From the NCBI GenBank assembly GCA_037176885.1, contig JAWWNJ010000174.1:62001-126000 (forward strand): a stretch of DNA of 64,000 nt. The letters are read 5' to 3'. Below are positions 1-11,206 of this stretch, one piece after another. How positions within the stretch are numbered: position 1 is the stretch's first letter; every line of letters begins with the position of its first letter. The notes beneath the pieces are model-generated. The model was not told where the DNA came from. It worked only from the letters and a program-made list of their open reading frames with translations, and made no database searches. Both the position numbers and the translations under genes were made by a program. The stretch comes from Favolaschia claudopus (lineage: Eukaryota; Basidiomycota; Agaricomycetes; Agaricales; Mycenaceae).

Positions 1-69
1 GACCGATTTGCTCCGCCGACATCTGTGGGGAGAACTGTAAGGCGACCGCACGATTCAAGTGGGAAAGTG

Positions 70-501
70 TCAACGAGCCTTTTCGTATACCGTCGGATCC
101 AGCTTTTTCCCAGCAAAATCCTTGGCGCCGGGTCCTTTCGGGACGCCATCTAGGTAGACTTTCCATTGTGATAGAAAGCCAATGACATGGACAGGATTCG
201 TTATTTTCTCGTGTCGTCGAAATTCTTGAAATAAATCAATGGTGGTACACAGGAGTCTTAGCTGGAATCCATAGTTACCTGCTTTGACATAGTTGTCTCC
301 CATGTATCGAAGGTCTGCCGCCAGACCTCGATGCGCGCGTAATATCCGACGATATAGCCTGGCCAAAAAATCAGCCCGGGCCGGATTTTGACGGGAAGAA
401 CGTGAATACGGTTTGGGTGGTAGCAGCGAGGCGCTATACTCTGTAAGATTGAGTGGTCTGCTTGGGAAAGACTCGGCCAAACGAAGAAGTGTGGCTCGCA
501 T
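70..501 (-). CDS. SDH7: SDHAF3/Sdh7 (ACN9) succinate dehydrogenase assembly factor
   Basis: LYR-family mitochondrial matrix chaperone that helps mature the iron-sulfur subunit (SdhB) of succinate dehydrogenase. The spliced model joins 410-501, 279-358 and 70-224 on the minus strand, giving about 108 residues, close to the family's usual size. Both introns (359-409, 51 bases; 225-278, 54 bases) are multiples of three without stops, so an unspliced reading looks like one continuous but wrong protein. Splicing out the first creates the diagnostic LYRRILRAHR segment; splicing out the second joins YVKA to EFRRHE, followed by NPVHVIGFLSQW, all classic ACN9 features. The start at 501 gives MRATLLRL, a short basic presequence-like N-terminus. 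A GTG-initiated extension to 543 is not credible for a nuclear gene. Identity rests on recalled family motifs. Confidence 0.9.
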   Translation of the reverse strand: MRATLLRLAESFPSRPLNLTEYSASLLPPKPYSRSSRQNPARADFLARLYRRILRAHRGLAADLRYMGDNYVKAGNYGFQLRLLCTTIDLFQEFRRHEKITNPVHVIGFLSQWKVYLDGVPKGPGAKDFAGKKLDPTVYEKAR

Positions 502-544
502 GACGAACGTTGAGACGAAGAGAGAGTTGATGGGCACTGCCACA

Positions 545-1304
545 CATCACGATCTGATGATTTTTTAAACCCCGCTAAGCGCCTTTCGTTTTACCACCAC
601 CACCATGTCAGCGAAACGTTATATATCGGTGCAGGAATGGCTGGCTTTATGCGTTGGCTTCTGTGCAGGGTCTCCCAGGGTACCTCCGCCTGTTCTCTGG
701 TGGTTCCTGCCAGGGTAAGTGCTGCTGGCAAAACATCAATCTCAGCTTTGGCTTCGCTTTCATGGTCAGTACCCGCAAATTTGAGAAGGCGAAAACTCAT
801 GAGTACCGTTCCTGCACACAGAAATCTTTGTACCCTGGAAGATATCACTTTACCCTGACGCAGTGTGTGGGCTCGTAGTACGTTCTTTTCTGATCAATCT
901 TGCTTAGACTTGATCGTTGAAGACAATGAAAATCCCTCAAAAAGGACGAAGAGCCGTCGTCAATCACCATCTGAAGCCTCTCAGTCCGTATCTGTCTTGA
1001 ATTTTCAGTGCGGTGAGGAAGTCTCTGAGTCATGGTTTGATGCAGTTAACCGATATACATGAGTCACTAAGACTTCGAATCTCCAAAGGATCTCGTGTCT
1101 CATGCTCGTTCTTAGCAGCATCCCAGGAATCGTAGAATGCACGATGTCGAGGGGCAAGGTATGATCTTGGAGTACACAGAACAGCAGTATATTAATCAAC
1201 AAGCGATGTGGCAGATACAATTCGTAGCAAAGAACATACAGAGCAGTAATACATGGAAATCCAGGGTCCATACAGTCGTGGTGAGGCACTATCGTTCCGC
1301 CGAC
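545..1304. other. Intergenic, nothing assigned
   Basis: Spacer between the SDH7 gene and the 3' end of the next minus-strand gene. Several short open frames occur on both strands, but none gives a recognisable motif or a convincing chain of splice sites. Confidence 0.5.
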
Positions 1305-1858
1305 TCAACAAGTCAAGCGATCCACACAGCGACCACGGTGCTTTTGCCAAAGGCCTAGATGCATTGTGAGAAGACTATTCTTGAGCGAGAGCGCGAGGTG
1401 GGTCGGTTACCTGGGTAGTACTCAGACCTCTTGTCGAGGCGGATCTCCTTCTGGCATTTGCGACACTGAACGAAGTGCTTGCCGAAGCGCTGCGCCCAGA
1501 AGTCGGCCTTCAGAAGGGCAACTCGCTGCTCCAAAGTGCGCGCGCCCTTCTTCTTCCGATAGGTGGCGCTCTTCACGATCGGCACATCGACCGGGCTAGT
1601 TGGATAAATGTCGGTGAGCTCATGCATATGTTACTGTGCGGCATTCTCGACTTACTTTAGGAGATTCCTCAGATATTTGGGGCCACGGCCGCACCCGCGA
1701 CGCGCGCCAACGTTGCGACGACGACCTTGAGAAGGGACGGTGCCCGTGACGGTGTGGGCGTACCCATAATCACCGAAAAGAGTGCTCGTGGTGGGTCCTC
1801 GAGGCGAGACAAAGCGGTCGATGGCGAGTTTGGCCATTTGTTCGTGCAGGAGCGACAT
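1305..1858 (-). CDS. Small basidiomycete protein with C-terminal CxxC-YYPGLWxKHRxxC motif
   Basis: Three exons (1656-1858, 1411-1595, 1305-1354) separated by introns of 60 and 56 bases with proper GT-AG ends encode about 145 residues. The central part is basic (KSATYRKKKGARTLEQRVALLK). The last third has CRKCQKEIRLDKRSEYYPG, continued across the second intron by LWQKHRGRC and a short tail. The two CxxC cysteines, the LDKR-YYPG block and the final H-x3-C look like a compact zinc-binding or structural module that I recall from many short Agaricomycete proteins of unknown function. The open frame continues upstream of the chosen Met (FFTPKSLLHFASHM), so a further 5' exon is possible. No function is assigned. 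Confidence 0.65.
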
Positions 1859-3043
1859 GTGGGATGCAAAGTGGAGGAGCGATTTGGGAGTAAAGAATTG
1901 GTGGTAAAAGGCTGAGGGCTTTTAAGGTGTCCACACTCGGCACCGCCTGAATTGGTTATTGTTTGGTTCAATGATGGTACCACCTCAGAACAAGGCGGTC
2001 GGTCTCCTGGTGATACCTGAAAAATGATTTTCACGGCGCTGATCCCTTCTTTTTTTTTCGGTCCGGTTTGTTGTCTCTTGAATACAGTAACGTCTGATTA
2101 TTCACATAGGCTCTTCTGCTTTGTTCTTATACAATTCGTCCCGGCAATGGCCACAAATTTCTAGAATATTCTCTGGACTGGTTCTTGCGACGCAGGACAC
2201 ACACAAAACGAAAGTGAGTCCAGAAGCCGAAATTTCCCTCAAACTGGAAGCTGATCATGATTGTGACCCAGCTAGGCGACGGCCGGCCGGAGAAGGGCTA
2301 CTAAATCGATTGTGGGCGCGTCGGAGTTCGAGTCAATATTTCGGACTGATTTCCAGGGATACAGTGAAATGGAAGGAGAAGAGGTGTGCATGATACGCAT
2401 GGCCTCCACGCTGTGTTTGAACTAAACTGAACAGCACATTCGTGACAAGTTCTGGAGCAAAAGCAGTCAAATCTGAGCAGTGGGCGAGCAGTTCTAAGCC
2501 TTGATCAACCTCGCTGCAGTGCGTGAAGGTGTGTGGTGGCAGTCATTATGATCATTCTGGCTCATTTTTCCTACTAACAGCACATATCAGCGGCCGAACT
2601 TGAAGCTTCGCAGTAAAAGGCGAAGTCGAGAAATTCAGCTCACGTGATCCAACGCGTGTCTTTTGCTACACCCAATATGACCAAAGAACGATTTTTCTCT
2701 CGCGTTCAAGTGTGTCTGGTTTTCTGGGGAACTGCTCGGTAATCTTCTTGACCTAGATGCATCATTACCTGAGTGGCATAACGCAAATTCTTCCCCATTC
2801 TCAACAGTGGAAGGCTTGTGGACCCGTGTGGATCACTATTGGCTCGCGAAAGGCTGATGTGCAAGGGAATTTCCCGCCTATGTCTGATGAGCCAAGCGAT
2901 TCCCTATTGTCTCGGACCATCCTTCCGCGTCGTAACCAAGCCGTTTCGGACAATGTCTCCCAAAATCTAGGTATGCTCTAGTCTCTCGTAGACAGACGCT
3001 CTATATGTATTAGCTCGGTGCCCTCGCTATATAGAGTCTGTTA
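1859..3043. other. Intergenic
   Basis: No convincing gene. The first bases may hold the 5' end of the upstream minus-strand gene (an open frame without Met from about 1858 to 1920). A 13-base direct repeat CTAGGTATGCTCT lies at 2967-2979 and recurs at 3491-3503, bracketing the TIR element described next. Confidence 0.5.
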
Positions 3044-3483
3044 GTTACCGCGCCCCTCGGACCGCGTCAGGATCTTATTAGCTAATCTTATATAAGCCGG
3101 GAATCGCCGGTTTCTATTTCCCCCCTTGCATTGCCGTATTTCGATGCTACTTTGAGCTTTAAGGTACTCTAAGCTTTGGTCTTACCCTTTGTGCGCACTT
3201 TCTTCAATTTTCTGAGGTATTTTGAGCTCATGTTGAATGCATTTCAGAGCTCGGCCGAGAGGCCCGATCTCCACGTGATGTAAACGCGCTACCTTTTCCT
3301 GAAGCACCCCATCTTGTTATCAAAACTTTGAGAAGGCAGAAAGGTAGTTGCGGGTATCAAAATGAGCATTGTTCAAGAAAATGAGGAAAGAACGCGATTT
3401 TTGAGGGAGATATACGCGACGTGAAATCTGCTTATATAATATTAGCTAATAACATTCTGACGCGGTTGGAGGGGCGCGGTAAC
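3044..3483. mobile_element. Non-autonomous DNA transposon with inverted repeats (MITE-like, 440 bp)
   Basis: The ends are inverted copies of GTTACCGCGCCCCTC followed by a further matching stretch (CCGCGTCAG, then TTATTAGCTAAT and TTATATAAGC), so the terminal inverted repeat is roughly 65 bases with a few mismatches. The middle has no reading frame of note. A short target duplication directly at the ends is not clear. A 13 bp direct repeat brackets a slightly larger 511 bp segment that includes 64 extra bases on the left. Superfamily not assigned. Confidence 0.7.
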
Positions 3484-3701
3484 CATAAGACTAGGTATGC
3501 TCTCTAAATAGTATGAATCTGCCAAACTAAGAACAAGGTCAAGTCTAAACGTGGAAACGCTGTGAATCTCCGTCTATTGTCCTGTCGTTCGCTTATTGTT
3601 CCCCGCTGGCATCGGCTACAGGCTGTACCACTTCCCTTGATTATCTTACGAGACGACCCTCCGACTCATATGCTGTCTCAACGGTTTACCCATGCAAGTC
3701 A

Positions 3702-5283
3702 ATGGCTCAGACGCCCGTCCTCCACACCCTCCCAGCAGAGCTGGTGCGGGAGATCATTCGCGCCTCCTGCGAGGAGTCTTCGGAGATAGTCCTCCCCCGT
3801 TTCAACGCCCCCATCCCCCGTCTTATCGGCCTCGCAATTCCGCCAGCAGATGGCGCACGATCGCCCACGGCGAGCGCGCATTATGGCAGAACTTCCGAAT
3901 CGATCTCCCGGACGCCCTCAGCGAAGCACAGTACGAGGACATTGATGAATTATCTCGCAAACGGCGCTCGCAGCAATCGCCTTACCCTGACCCTTCGACA
4001 AGGCGTACATCGGGCGTTGGATGTGAACCCAGCGATCCACATTCTCGTCCTCATATGCGCCTCACCTGCGATATCTCTCCCTCGAGCTTCCCGCGGAAAC
4101 ATTTATCGAACTTCTTACGCTCCCAGTGCCCTCCACTCGCACTACATCACCTAGAAGAGCTCTCCGTGGGGGGTTCGAGTAACAGAGGAGACTGAGGACG
4201 CGTTTCTGGCCGTAGACACTCTTCCTCCCCTTTCTTTAACATAGCGCCGCAACTTATCGACGTTGACACTGGGATACGACCGTCTCAGGCCCATTCCACT
4301 CATGCCTTTCCCTATAGAGCCATTCAATTTGCCTTGGAACCAATAAACCCGCGTCAACGCCGTGAATGTTTGGTGCGATGTCAACCATTTCTTTCTCTTT
4401 GCATTGCGGTCTCCCAACGTCAGTTTCACTCTTCTTGCACTCTCTAAATTACCACTGCTGAAACCTCACTTAATCAGCTCACCGAATTTGTGTTGACTCT
4501 CGATGCCGAAGGCCGGCCCTCATCTCTTCGCCAATCCACGAGGAACGCTGACTTTCCGTGCTCTCAGATACGGAAGACCCAGAAAAGCCCCGAAGGACAT
4601 CTCAACGCTCCCCAACCTGCGCAAATTTCACGTCACTTTTCTGGACTTCTACCGCTGGCTTTGGACAAACACGACGATGCCGGGCATCGTCGATCTGAAG
4701 ATCGCGACATATATCGACGATCTGGGAATGGGAGGATGACGCGTTCGAGGAATTCATGGGCCGCTCATGCTTCAATCTAACGCGCCTCGAGCTGCACTTC
4801 GGGCTACACAACTTGTGCTTGGCTATGCCCCAGCTCCTCAATCGGAGTCCAGAGCTCCAAGAGCTGACTGTACGCTGGACCCGAGAAGATGAATCTGAGG
4901 AAGCTATGGATAACACCCCGCTCATGGCATTGCTAGCGTACGATCCGAATACTCCGCTGAAGAATGCGCAAATCCACACCATCAGAGTGGACGCAACACG
5001 CGGGAGTTTGCAGATGCTCACATCTCGGGCGACAGCGCCGAACTCTACATTGAAGGAGGTAGTCTTGTACGCGCGGGAACCGGCGGCCTGCGTGAGCGTT
5101 TTTGCGACCGAGATCTACCGGATACGTGCGGCGGGTGTGGATGTGCGGTGTGAAGAGATCGTCTTTCCTGACAAGTGGGTGTACCAGGATCAAGGGGATC
5201 TTGATCCTCGACCGATGGAGGAGGATGACGAGGAAGAGGATGAGGAAGACACCACCGGCTCGGAGGAGGAGGGGGATGCATAA
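3702..5283 (+). pseudogene. Decayed F-box protein gene with acidic C-terminus
   Basis: The start reads MAQTPVLHTLPAELVREIIR, an F-box helix of the Agaricomycete type. The continuation WRTIAHGERALWQNFRIDLPD is in a different frame, then LTLTLRQGVHRALDVNP returns to the first, then HLRYLSLELPAETF lies in the third. Downstream, a leucine-rich stretch (TLPNLRKFHVTFLDFYRWLW) and the final block from 4756 (LTRLELHFGL, LLNRSPELQELTVRW, ending in a Glu/Asp-rich tail) need another shift near 4730. At least four frame changes are not explained by GT-AG introns, so I call a pseudogene of an F-box/LRR gene. The last 175 codons are intact and could still be expressed as a fragment. Confidence 0.6.
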
Positions 5284-5513
5284 GAGTCGTCGGGATCGTA
5301 ATCTCACCGTCATACCCATACCCCTCATGATACCTCCTTCGCGTGAGGACGGCAAAGCCGTTAGATCATAAGCAAGGATTTTCATAACAAAACATTATAC
5401 ACTCGACATTACCATACCACACCATCCCATCCCAAGCATCCCAAAACAATCGTCGTGCGAAGCTACCTATACAAGTACACTCATCACAACTCAAGTTAGT
5501 CGCGAAAACCATT

Positions 5514-8119
5514 TTACACCTTCTCCTCTTCCCGCTCCACAGCCTCCGTATTCACATGACCCTCGGGAATCGCATTGAGCTGCGACTCCATCTTGTCGAT
5601 GCCGCGAACGTGTATCCAGAAGACGATGCCGGAGACGAAGGAGATGACACCCATGGAGCCGTAGTTCCATACGAGGAGGGGATCCTGAGGGAGCGGGATG
5701 AGTATCGCACAATGAGGACGGACGAAGAGAGAAAGCGAGAGTGGTGACGTCATCGGTACCGAGGCAGAACAGAGAAAGACGCTCACCGTCGACAAGCTGA
5801 CGAACGCCTCGCCAATCGCGCTGGCAAGCCCAGACTGGAACAGGAAAACGGACATGACGAGCGAGCGCATGTTCTTCGGCGCCTTGGTGAACGCGTACTC
5901 GAGGCCGGTGATGGAGGCGAAGATCTCGGAGATGGCGATGAGGATGTAGGAGCCAGTCTGCATGGACGGGAATCGTTAGTCATGAAGGGATGAAGCTGGG
6001 GGAAGTACGGAGAACAGGGTAATACACACCTGAATCCAGACATTCAGCGGCGAGGGGATGACATTGCCATCGTCGTCAGAGCAGGTCGTAGCATTGTATC
6101 CACAAGGGCTGGTCTGTAACGTGGAGACCTTCAGCGTGTGTTCCATAGTAGATGTAGCTATCCTAGACTGACCTTGTAAATGTAATGCTGGACGGCAGCT
6201 GCCCAAGCCATCGCGGCCGCACCAGTCAAGAACCCGGCGAAGACCTTCTTGAGAGGGGTGAAGTTCCAGCCCCAGCGGTAGAAGGCGGGATAGATCTACG
6301 TGCGGGGAGGAGAGCGAATGAGATGAGTATATTGGAAGGGGAAGGAAAGACAGGACGCACGATCCTATCACAGATGGGGATGAGGATGATCAGGGCGAGG
6401 GGGTCGAGATTGGAGAGAATGTCGTTAGGCAGGCCGTGCGTATTCATAGAACCCGCTTGCGAGGTCAAGTTGTTGGTCATTTGGTTATATGTCAGCCCTA
6501 TATCCACCAGCGTCAGCTCCGCAAACAATCAAGGCAATGCGACGAGTAATACGCACACCAAAGCGGGAAATACAAGAACACCCAGCAGGCCTTGATACCC
6601 CTGCGCACCTCAGCAACCCAAGTATCATCATAGGTCATCCACCTCGGCTTCGGCTTGCCCGCAGCGACCACGTTGGTGGGCTTCGCGGCCTCCCAGAAGT
6701 CAGGCGCGTTGAGGTTGCGGATGGTCTTGACGGGGTTCAATGACCAGCGGCCGCGCGCGGCGTACCCGAAGGCGTTGAGGAAGAGCGCGAGGACGGAGCC
6801 GGTGGGAGGGGAGCGGACGTAGCGGTTGCGTCCGAAGAAGAGGACGAGGGGGCAGAAGAGGAAGACGATGGTGGGGAGGGTGTAGGAGAGCCAGAAACCG
6901 ACGTACTGCGTGATGGCGTTAGCGAGGGAAGGAAATGCAAGCCGGGTGAGAGAGTGAGAGACAAACCTTCTCAGCGTAGACCATGGTGATTTGGCCGACG
7001 AGGGCGCCGACGTTGATGAAGAGGTAGAAGTACATGTACACACGCGCGATAGTCAATGTCGGATCGACAATAACACGCTCTCCAGATCTTGTGGTACGAA
7101 TGAAGAGCTTCGTGCGGCGGTATTGCTCCGCGACGAGAGGCGAAATATTTGCTTTGAAGAGACCGGTACCTGTGTAAGAAACCTTTTAGCGCTTTCTTCT
7201 TGATCAAAGGAACGAGGAAAACCTACCGAAACCCATAATAACCTGCGCCAGCATAAACACACCAAGGGAGGTGTTAGGTTTTTCAATGACACCGGGAACG
7301 GCCGAGACGATTAGGATGATGTGTCCGACGAGGGCGACGAGGACGGCGACACAAATGGTCTTGTACCGACCCCAGTGTGCGTCGGCAATGTACGCGCCGA
7401 TGAGCGGGGTCACATAGCACCTACACCGAGTTGATTAGTCAGAAAAAAGTTATCTGAATAGAATTGAATTGAATGGGGCTGCGGCCCGCGGAAAATCTCT
7501 GCGACACGAAAAATACGCGGGGTGCGCAGCGAAATGCGGAGAGGGAGACAGATGGGAGACAGATGGTTGCGATGGGACGGCAAACACAAACGACGGTTGT
7601 TTCGCGCGGGACTCACCAGAATTGATAGAATGTACCGATACCCGTGGATGTTTGCTGGCCCTTACCGAGGGCACCAGACTGCCCGTTAGGGCCACCTGCA
7701 CCGGTGTGAGAGCCAGGGGGGAGGGTGTGTTGGAGGAAGTTCGTGAAGACAATGCTGGAGCCGTAGAACTAGGGCAGAAAAATGTCAGAAAATGATATGA
7801 AAAGCGAATAGGACCGGAACGCACGGAAAAGCGCTCAGCAGCTTCAACGGCTGCGATGACTGCGGGATGGTGAGAAAATTGCGGGGAAAGCGAGGAAAGT
7901 ATCGGGCGACGTACGGTAGCCATTCCAGGGGATCGCATCCGATACACGGCGAAGGGTGAGTTTCTCCTCCTCAGTAGGGAATTCAAGCCCGTCGTAGATT
8001 CCGTCATCAGCTTCCTCCACTGAGAACGAGTGCTCCGAGCGCACTTTCTCGTCGACGTGTTTGAGCACTTCGCTTTGTGCAACAACGAGATCGACGTCTG
8101 TAGGCTGCAGTCCGGCCAT
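5514..8119 (-). CDS. PTR2: Proton-coupled di/tripeptide transporter (POT/PTR2 family)
   Basis: Multi-exon gene for a 12-helix plasma-membrane importer of small peptides driven by protons. The start at 8119 (MAGLQPTDVDLVVAQ) opens a hydrophilic N-terminus. After the first intron comes the ExxERFxFYG-type motif (EAAERFSFYG), then both family signatures: TPLIGAYIADAHWGRYKTI and FYLFINVGAL. Later exons encode YVGFWLSYTLPTIVFLFCP, a long loop with NLNAPDFWEAAKP, NQMTNNLTSQAGSMNTHGLPND, the extracellular CGYNATTCSDD loop and the last helices (ISEIFASITGLEYAFTKAP, SMGVISFVSGIVFW), ending EREEEKV. About nine short introns interrupt it, and all family blocks are present in order, so it looks intact. 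Nitrogen control would be expected from other fungi, but no site was identified. Confidence 0.93.
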
Positions 8120-9522
8120 TGCAATACTTCAGTGAAAAGTATGCGGTAGTGGTGGCGGGAGGGAGAGACGGACGGTGGAAACCTTTGATTGCAGCCGAGT
8201 TATATGGGGTCTCGGGTCGTGTGCTGTTTCGTCCCAAAACGAAAGCATGTGGAGAGCAGATAAGCGTCACTTGGGCCCCATGTGCTCCAGCCTCGCTAAA
8301 ATGTATCGGCGACTCGAAGCCGGCTGGATCTGACCCAGAACTGCACATTGGAGTCAATTTTTCGAGCAAGATTTAATCCTGAGGTGGCGGGAACATACCA
8401 GGGTAGAAAGATGCATCGAGCAGACCGTCTTCGCCATTATCGAAGAGCCAGTGTCGGTTACTGTCGACTCGGAAACGTGGGAGCCAAAATTGCTTCGACA
8501 CACTATTTTTAGAAAGGGTCGGCCCGGCAACGGCCGTGCGTTGATTCCGATAGGAAGCTTGTAGGAAGCGGCGCGCCAAGAGCTCTGCTGTGGATCATCT
8601 AATAGAGCTAGGGATCACAGTGAAAAGGTACGACGGCCTGGCAGTTCAAGTTGAGAATAGAAACATACAAGACTTTCGCAAGGCGAGAAAACAACGGATC
8701 GAACCCGTAAGAATTCAACGGTCCTTATCGCTCCCGAGTCTCTAGCCTCCAACTGAGTATCCCCAAGAAGATGGAAACTGTCAATAAATTTGGAGCAGTG
8801 CCTGAAATGGCTCACTCACAGTCTCCCACCAGCTCCCACCACAAGTCCTTGACAGTGAAAACGGTGACTTGCTGAGCTTCTTTTGTGATTCTGAAGATCC
8901 GAATGGTGCCTGAAACCCGCTCCCGCTAACCAAATCGATACGTCTCGCAATCTAGTCAAGTGAAAGTTCTCGAGCAAGCCGGGCGCCGAAATGTTCTGCG
9001 CCGAATGTCAGAGTCGAATGTCGACAGACGACGACCAAACGACGCAAGAACGGAAGTGTTTCAGCGTGCAATCATGATCAGCAAGCGGCCATCGTGAGAA
9101 GTGTGCGCCGCATGTGATGATCCGCGCGTCAGACGGAGGCAATTGTCGGGGAGCGGGATTGATAGAACACTTCATTTTGATGGCCGGTATTTGTGCCAGA
9201 AAATATAGGAAAATATTCGAATCGAGAAAGCAGCTGGAAAATTTGAAACAGACGTAACGGCGCGCTGGAGGAATGCATTAGTGAATCAGTTGGAAGCAGC
9301 TGCGGCCCAGTGGAAACTGATCCTCACGCGCGAAATGTTTTCTTGCTATATTCTTTACTCATTTTTGGAACTGAAAAGTGAGAATTGGAAGCCGCACGTC
9401 TGGGCGAGTTCACGATTTTACCCTACAGCTCCAAAACACGATCCTATCGCTCTATCAGCTTCAGAATCCCCGAGCATTAGATTGAAATTCATACCTGCCA
9501 CCATCGCTTTACTTCACGCTCC
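8120..9522. other. Intergenic, upstream of PTR2
   Basis: About 1.4 kb holding the PTR2 promoter and the 3' flank of the next minus-strand F-box copy. Short open frames on both strands have no recognisable motif. No repeats or RNA genes were seen. Confidence 0.5.
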
Positions 9523-10740
9523 TCAGTAACCATCCGCAACTTCAAAAGAAATGAGACAAGACACCGACGCAATCATAACCAGAACAAATCGCACCATATT
9601 CCGAGCCATCAAACGAGGAAATCGGTCTGACGATAATGTTTCTTCCTCAGAATTTGAAGCCATTGTCAGGAATTGTACGACGCGAGGTCTCGAAGTGGCT
9701 TGGGGAGAAGATAGCACCCAGTCGAGCAACGCGCAGTCTGCGTTGGAAAACGTGTTTCCCCAGACCACGAATACCATAGTGTGGAGGTGGCTGCATTGCG
9801 AGATCTTGGCTAGCGTCGCAGGGACCATCGGAGGAAGCCCTTCGAAGATCGTTATGCGGAAGATGCGCAATTCGGGGAACAAGGAGAGGTCGAGCGGAGT
9901 CTCTTCGTCCTATCCAATTATCAAATTTCCGTTTGGGTGCCATGGTATCATGAATTGTTTTACTTACCATAGGATCAACATCGAGGACACGAAGCGCATG
10001 GGTAGGTATCGTGTCCCACTGAATAGGCGACAAGCAGGAAACGGAAAATGCCTTGAAACCAGTAAGATCAAAGGGATAGAACCCCAGCGAATGAAGGGTC
10101 TGGGGCGTCTTGGTAAGAGCTTTCACCCCGACTGTAAGCCCTAGAGACTTCAATTGCATCGGGAGATCCTCGTTGAACGTTGTTATCGGTTTTGAGGATG
10201 CCTTCTGATCGTAGGCGACCTCGAGGTGCTCGATAGAGGAGGCGAGATGCGGCAGGACATAGGCCACGCACTCGGGGAGTGGGATATACAGTGATAGAAA
10301 GACGTACTACCGCAAAGTGCGCTGCAAACCCAAAAGGGATAAAGTTCAGAGCAGCTCCGTAACGTTTCGAGGGGCGCAGGGTAAGCGATAGACTCTGCAG
10401 ATACCCAGGGTGAACGGGATGCTGCATAATTTTTTCATTGGGGGAGTGAAGAAATTCTGAGTGCGAGTATCGCCGAGTCTGAGTTCCCGGACATAACGCA
10501 CAAGAGGAGGAGATTCAGCCAACGCTTCATACAGTTGGCTGAGTATAACATCATATGAATGCGTGTCCGTTTCGAATAGGTTCATAATAACGGTGTCCAT
10601 TGGGGCGAAGAAAAGGTGGGACTTGTCCAAGGACGAGCGACTCGGGCGCACGAGAGGAGATCGCGTCGAGACGATGCAAGAGACCTGATGCAGAGATCCA
10701 GCAGCTCAGGGATTTCGAGGGGATTCTGTTTGCTCGACAT
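9523..10740 (-). pseudogene. F-box-like protein gene, frame-broken copy (paralog of 14225-14629)
   Basis: The start MSSKQNPLEIPELLDLCI and SCARVARPW form the compact F-box seen in many Agaricomycete proteins. The next part (APMDTVIMNLFETD, then SPPLVRYVRELRLGD) is in another frame, and HLASSIEHLEV, LKSLGLTV, TLHSLGFYPFDL and the C-terminal FPELRIFRITIF segment lie in further frames. The paralog at 14225 shows that the first break, at about 10640, is a small deletion beside the VAR-W motif rather than an intron. Some later frame changes may be genuine introns. I judge it a pseudogene, or at least a strongly damaged gene. Confidence 0.6.
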
Positions 10741-11206
10741 GGTGGTCAAGACGAAAGTCGGGCGGAGTATGGCGGAGCTCAAAATTTATTGATGTGGCGA
10801 TGCAGTTCTGATGATCGATTTTCTTTCTCTTCTTGGTTGCTTACTCGATCTTTTGTGCAGAGTAAGAAATATATTCCACACCAGTGGGATGAAGTCGAGC
10901 CCTGCCTTCGGTGCGCCAAACATTTAAATATATTAACCGAAGTCCGAAAGTTGAATATGGTTTTCAACGATTCAGGCGGATCGAGAGCTAGTTGTGCGAG
11001 AAATAACCAGGCGAGCTGGGCTTACGGTCCAGGAAATGAGCAATAAGGATGTAGTATAATCCGTTGGTTACTTCGAGTCTCGTCAAATCGCGGTTGCTCG
11101 AGTGAAGACGGACAAGACCAAGAGTCCAATGTCGAAGTAAAGGCATACGAAGTCTGGAGTCGCGTGGAATAGCTTATAACAAGAGATTTCCTACACATAT
11201 ACTTGT
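10741..11206. other. Intergenic
   Basis: Spacer between the F-box copy and the 3' end of the dienoyl-CoA isomerase gene. Nothing recognisable. Confidence 0.5.

Noticed and set aside
591..848. Open frame on the minus strand (85 codons) next to SDH7
   Set aside because: No recognisable motif, no splice sites linking it to the frames upstream, and the plus strand is open over the same stretch. I cannot support a gene.
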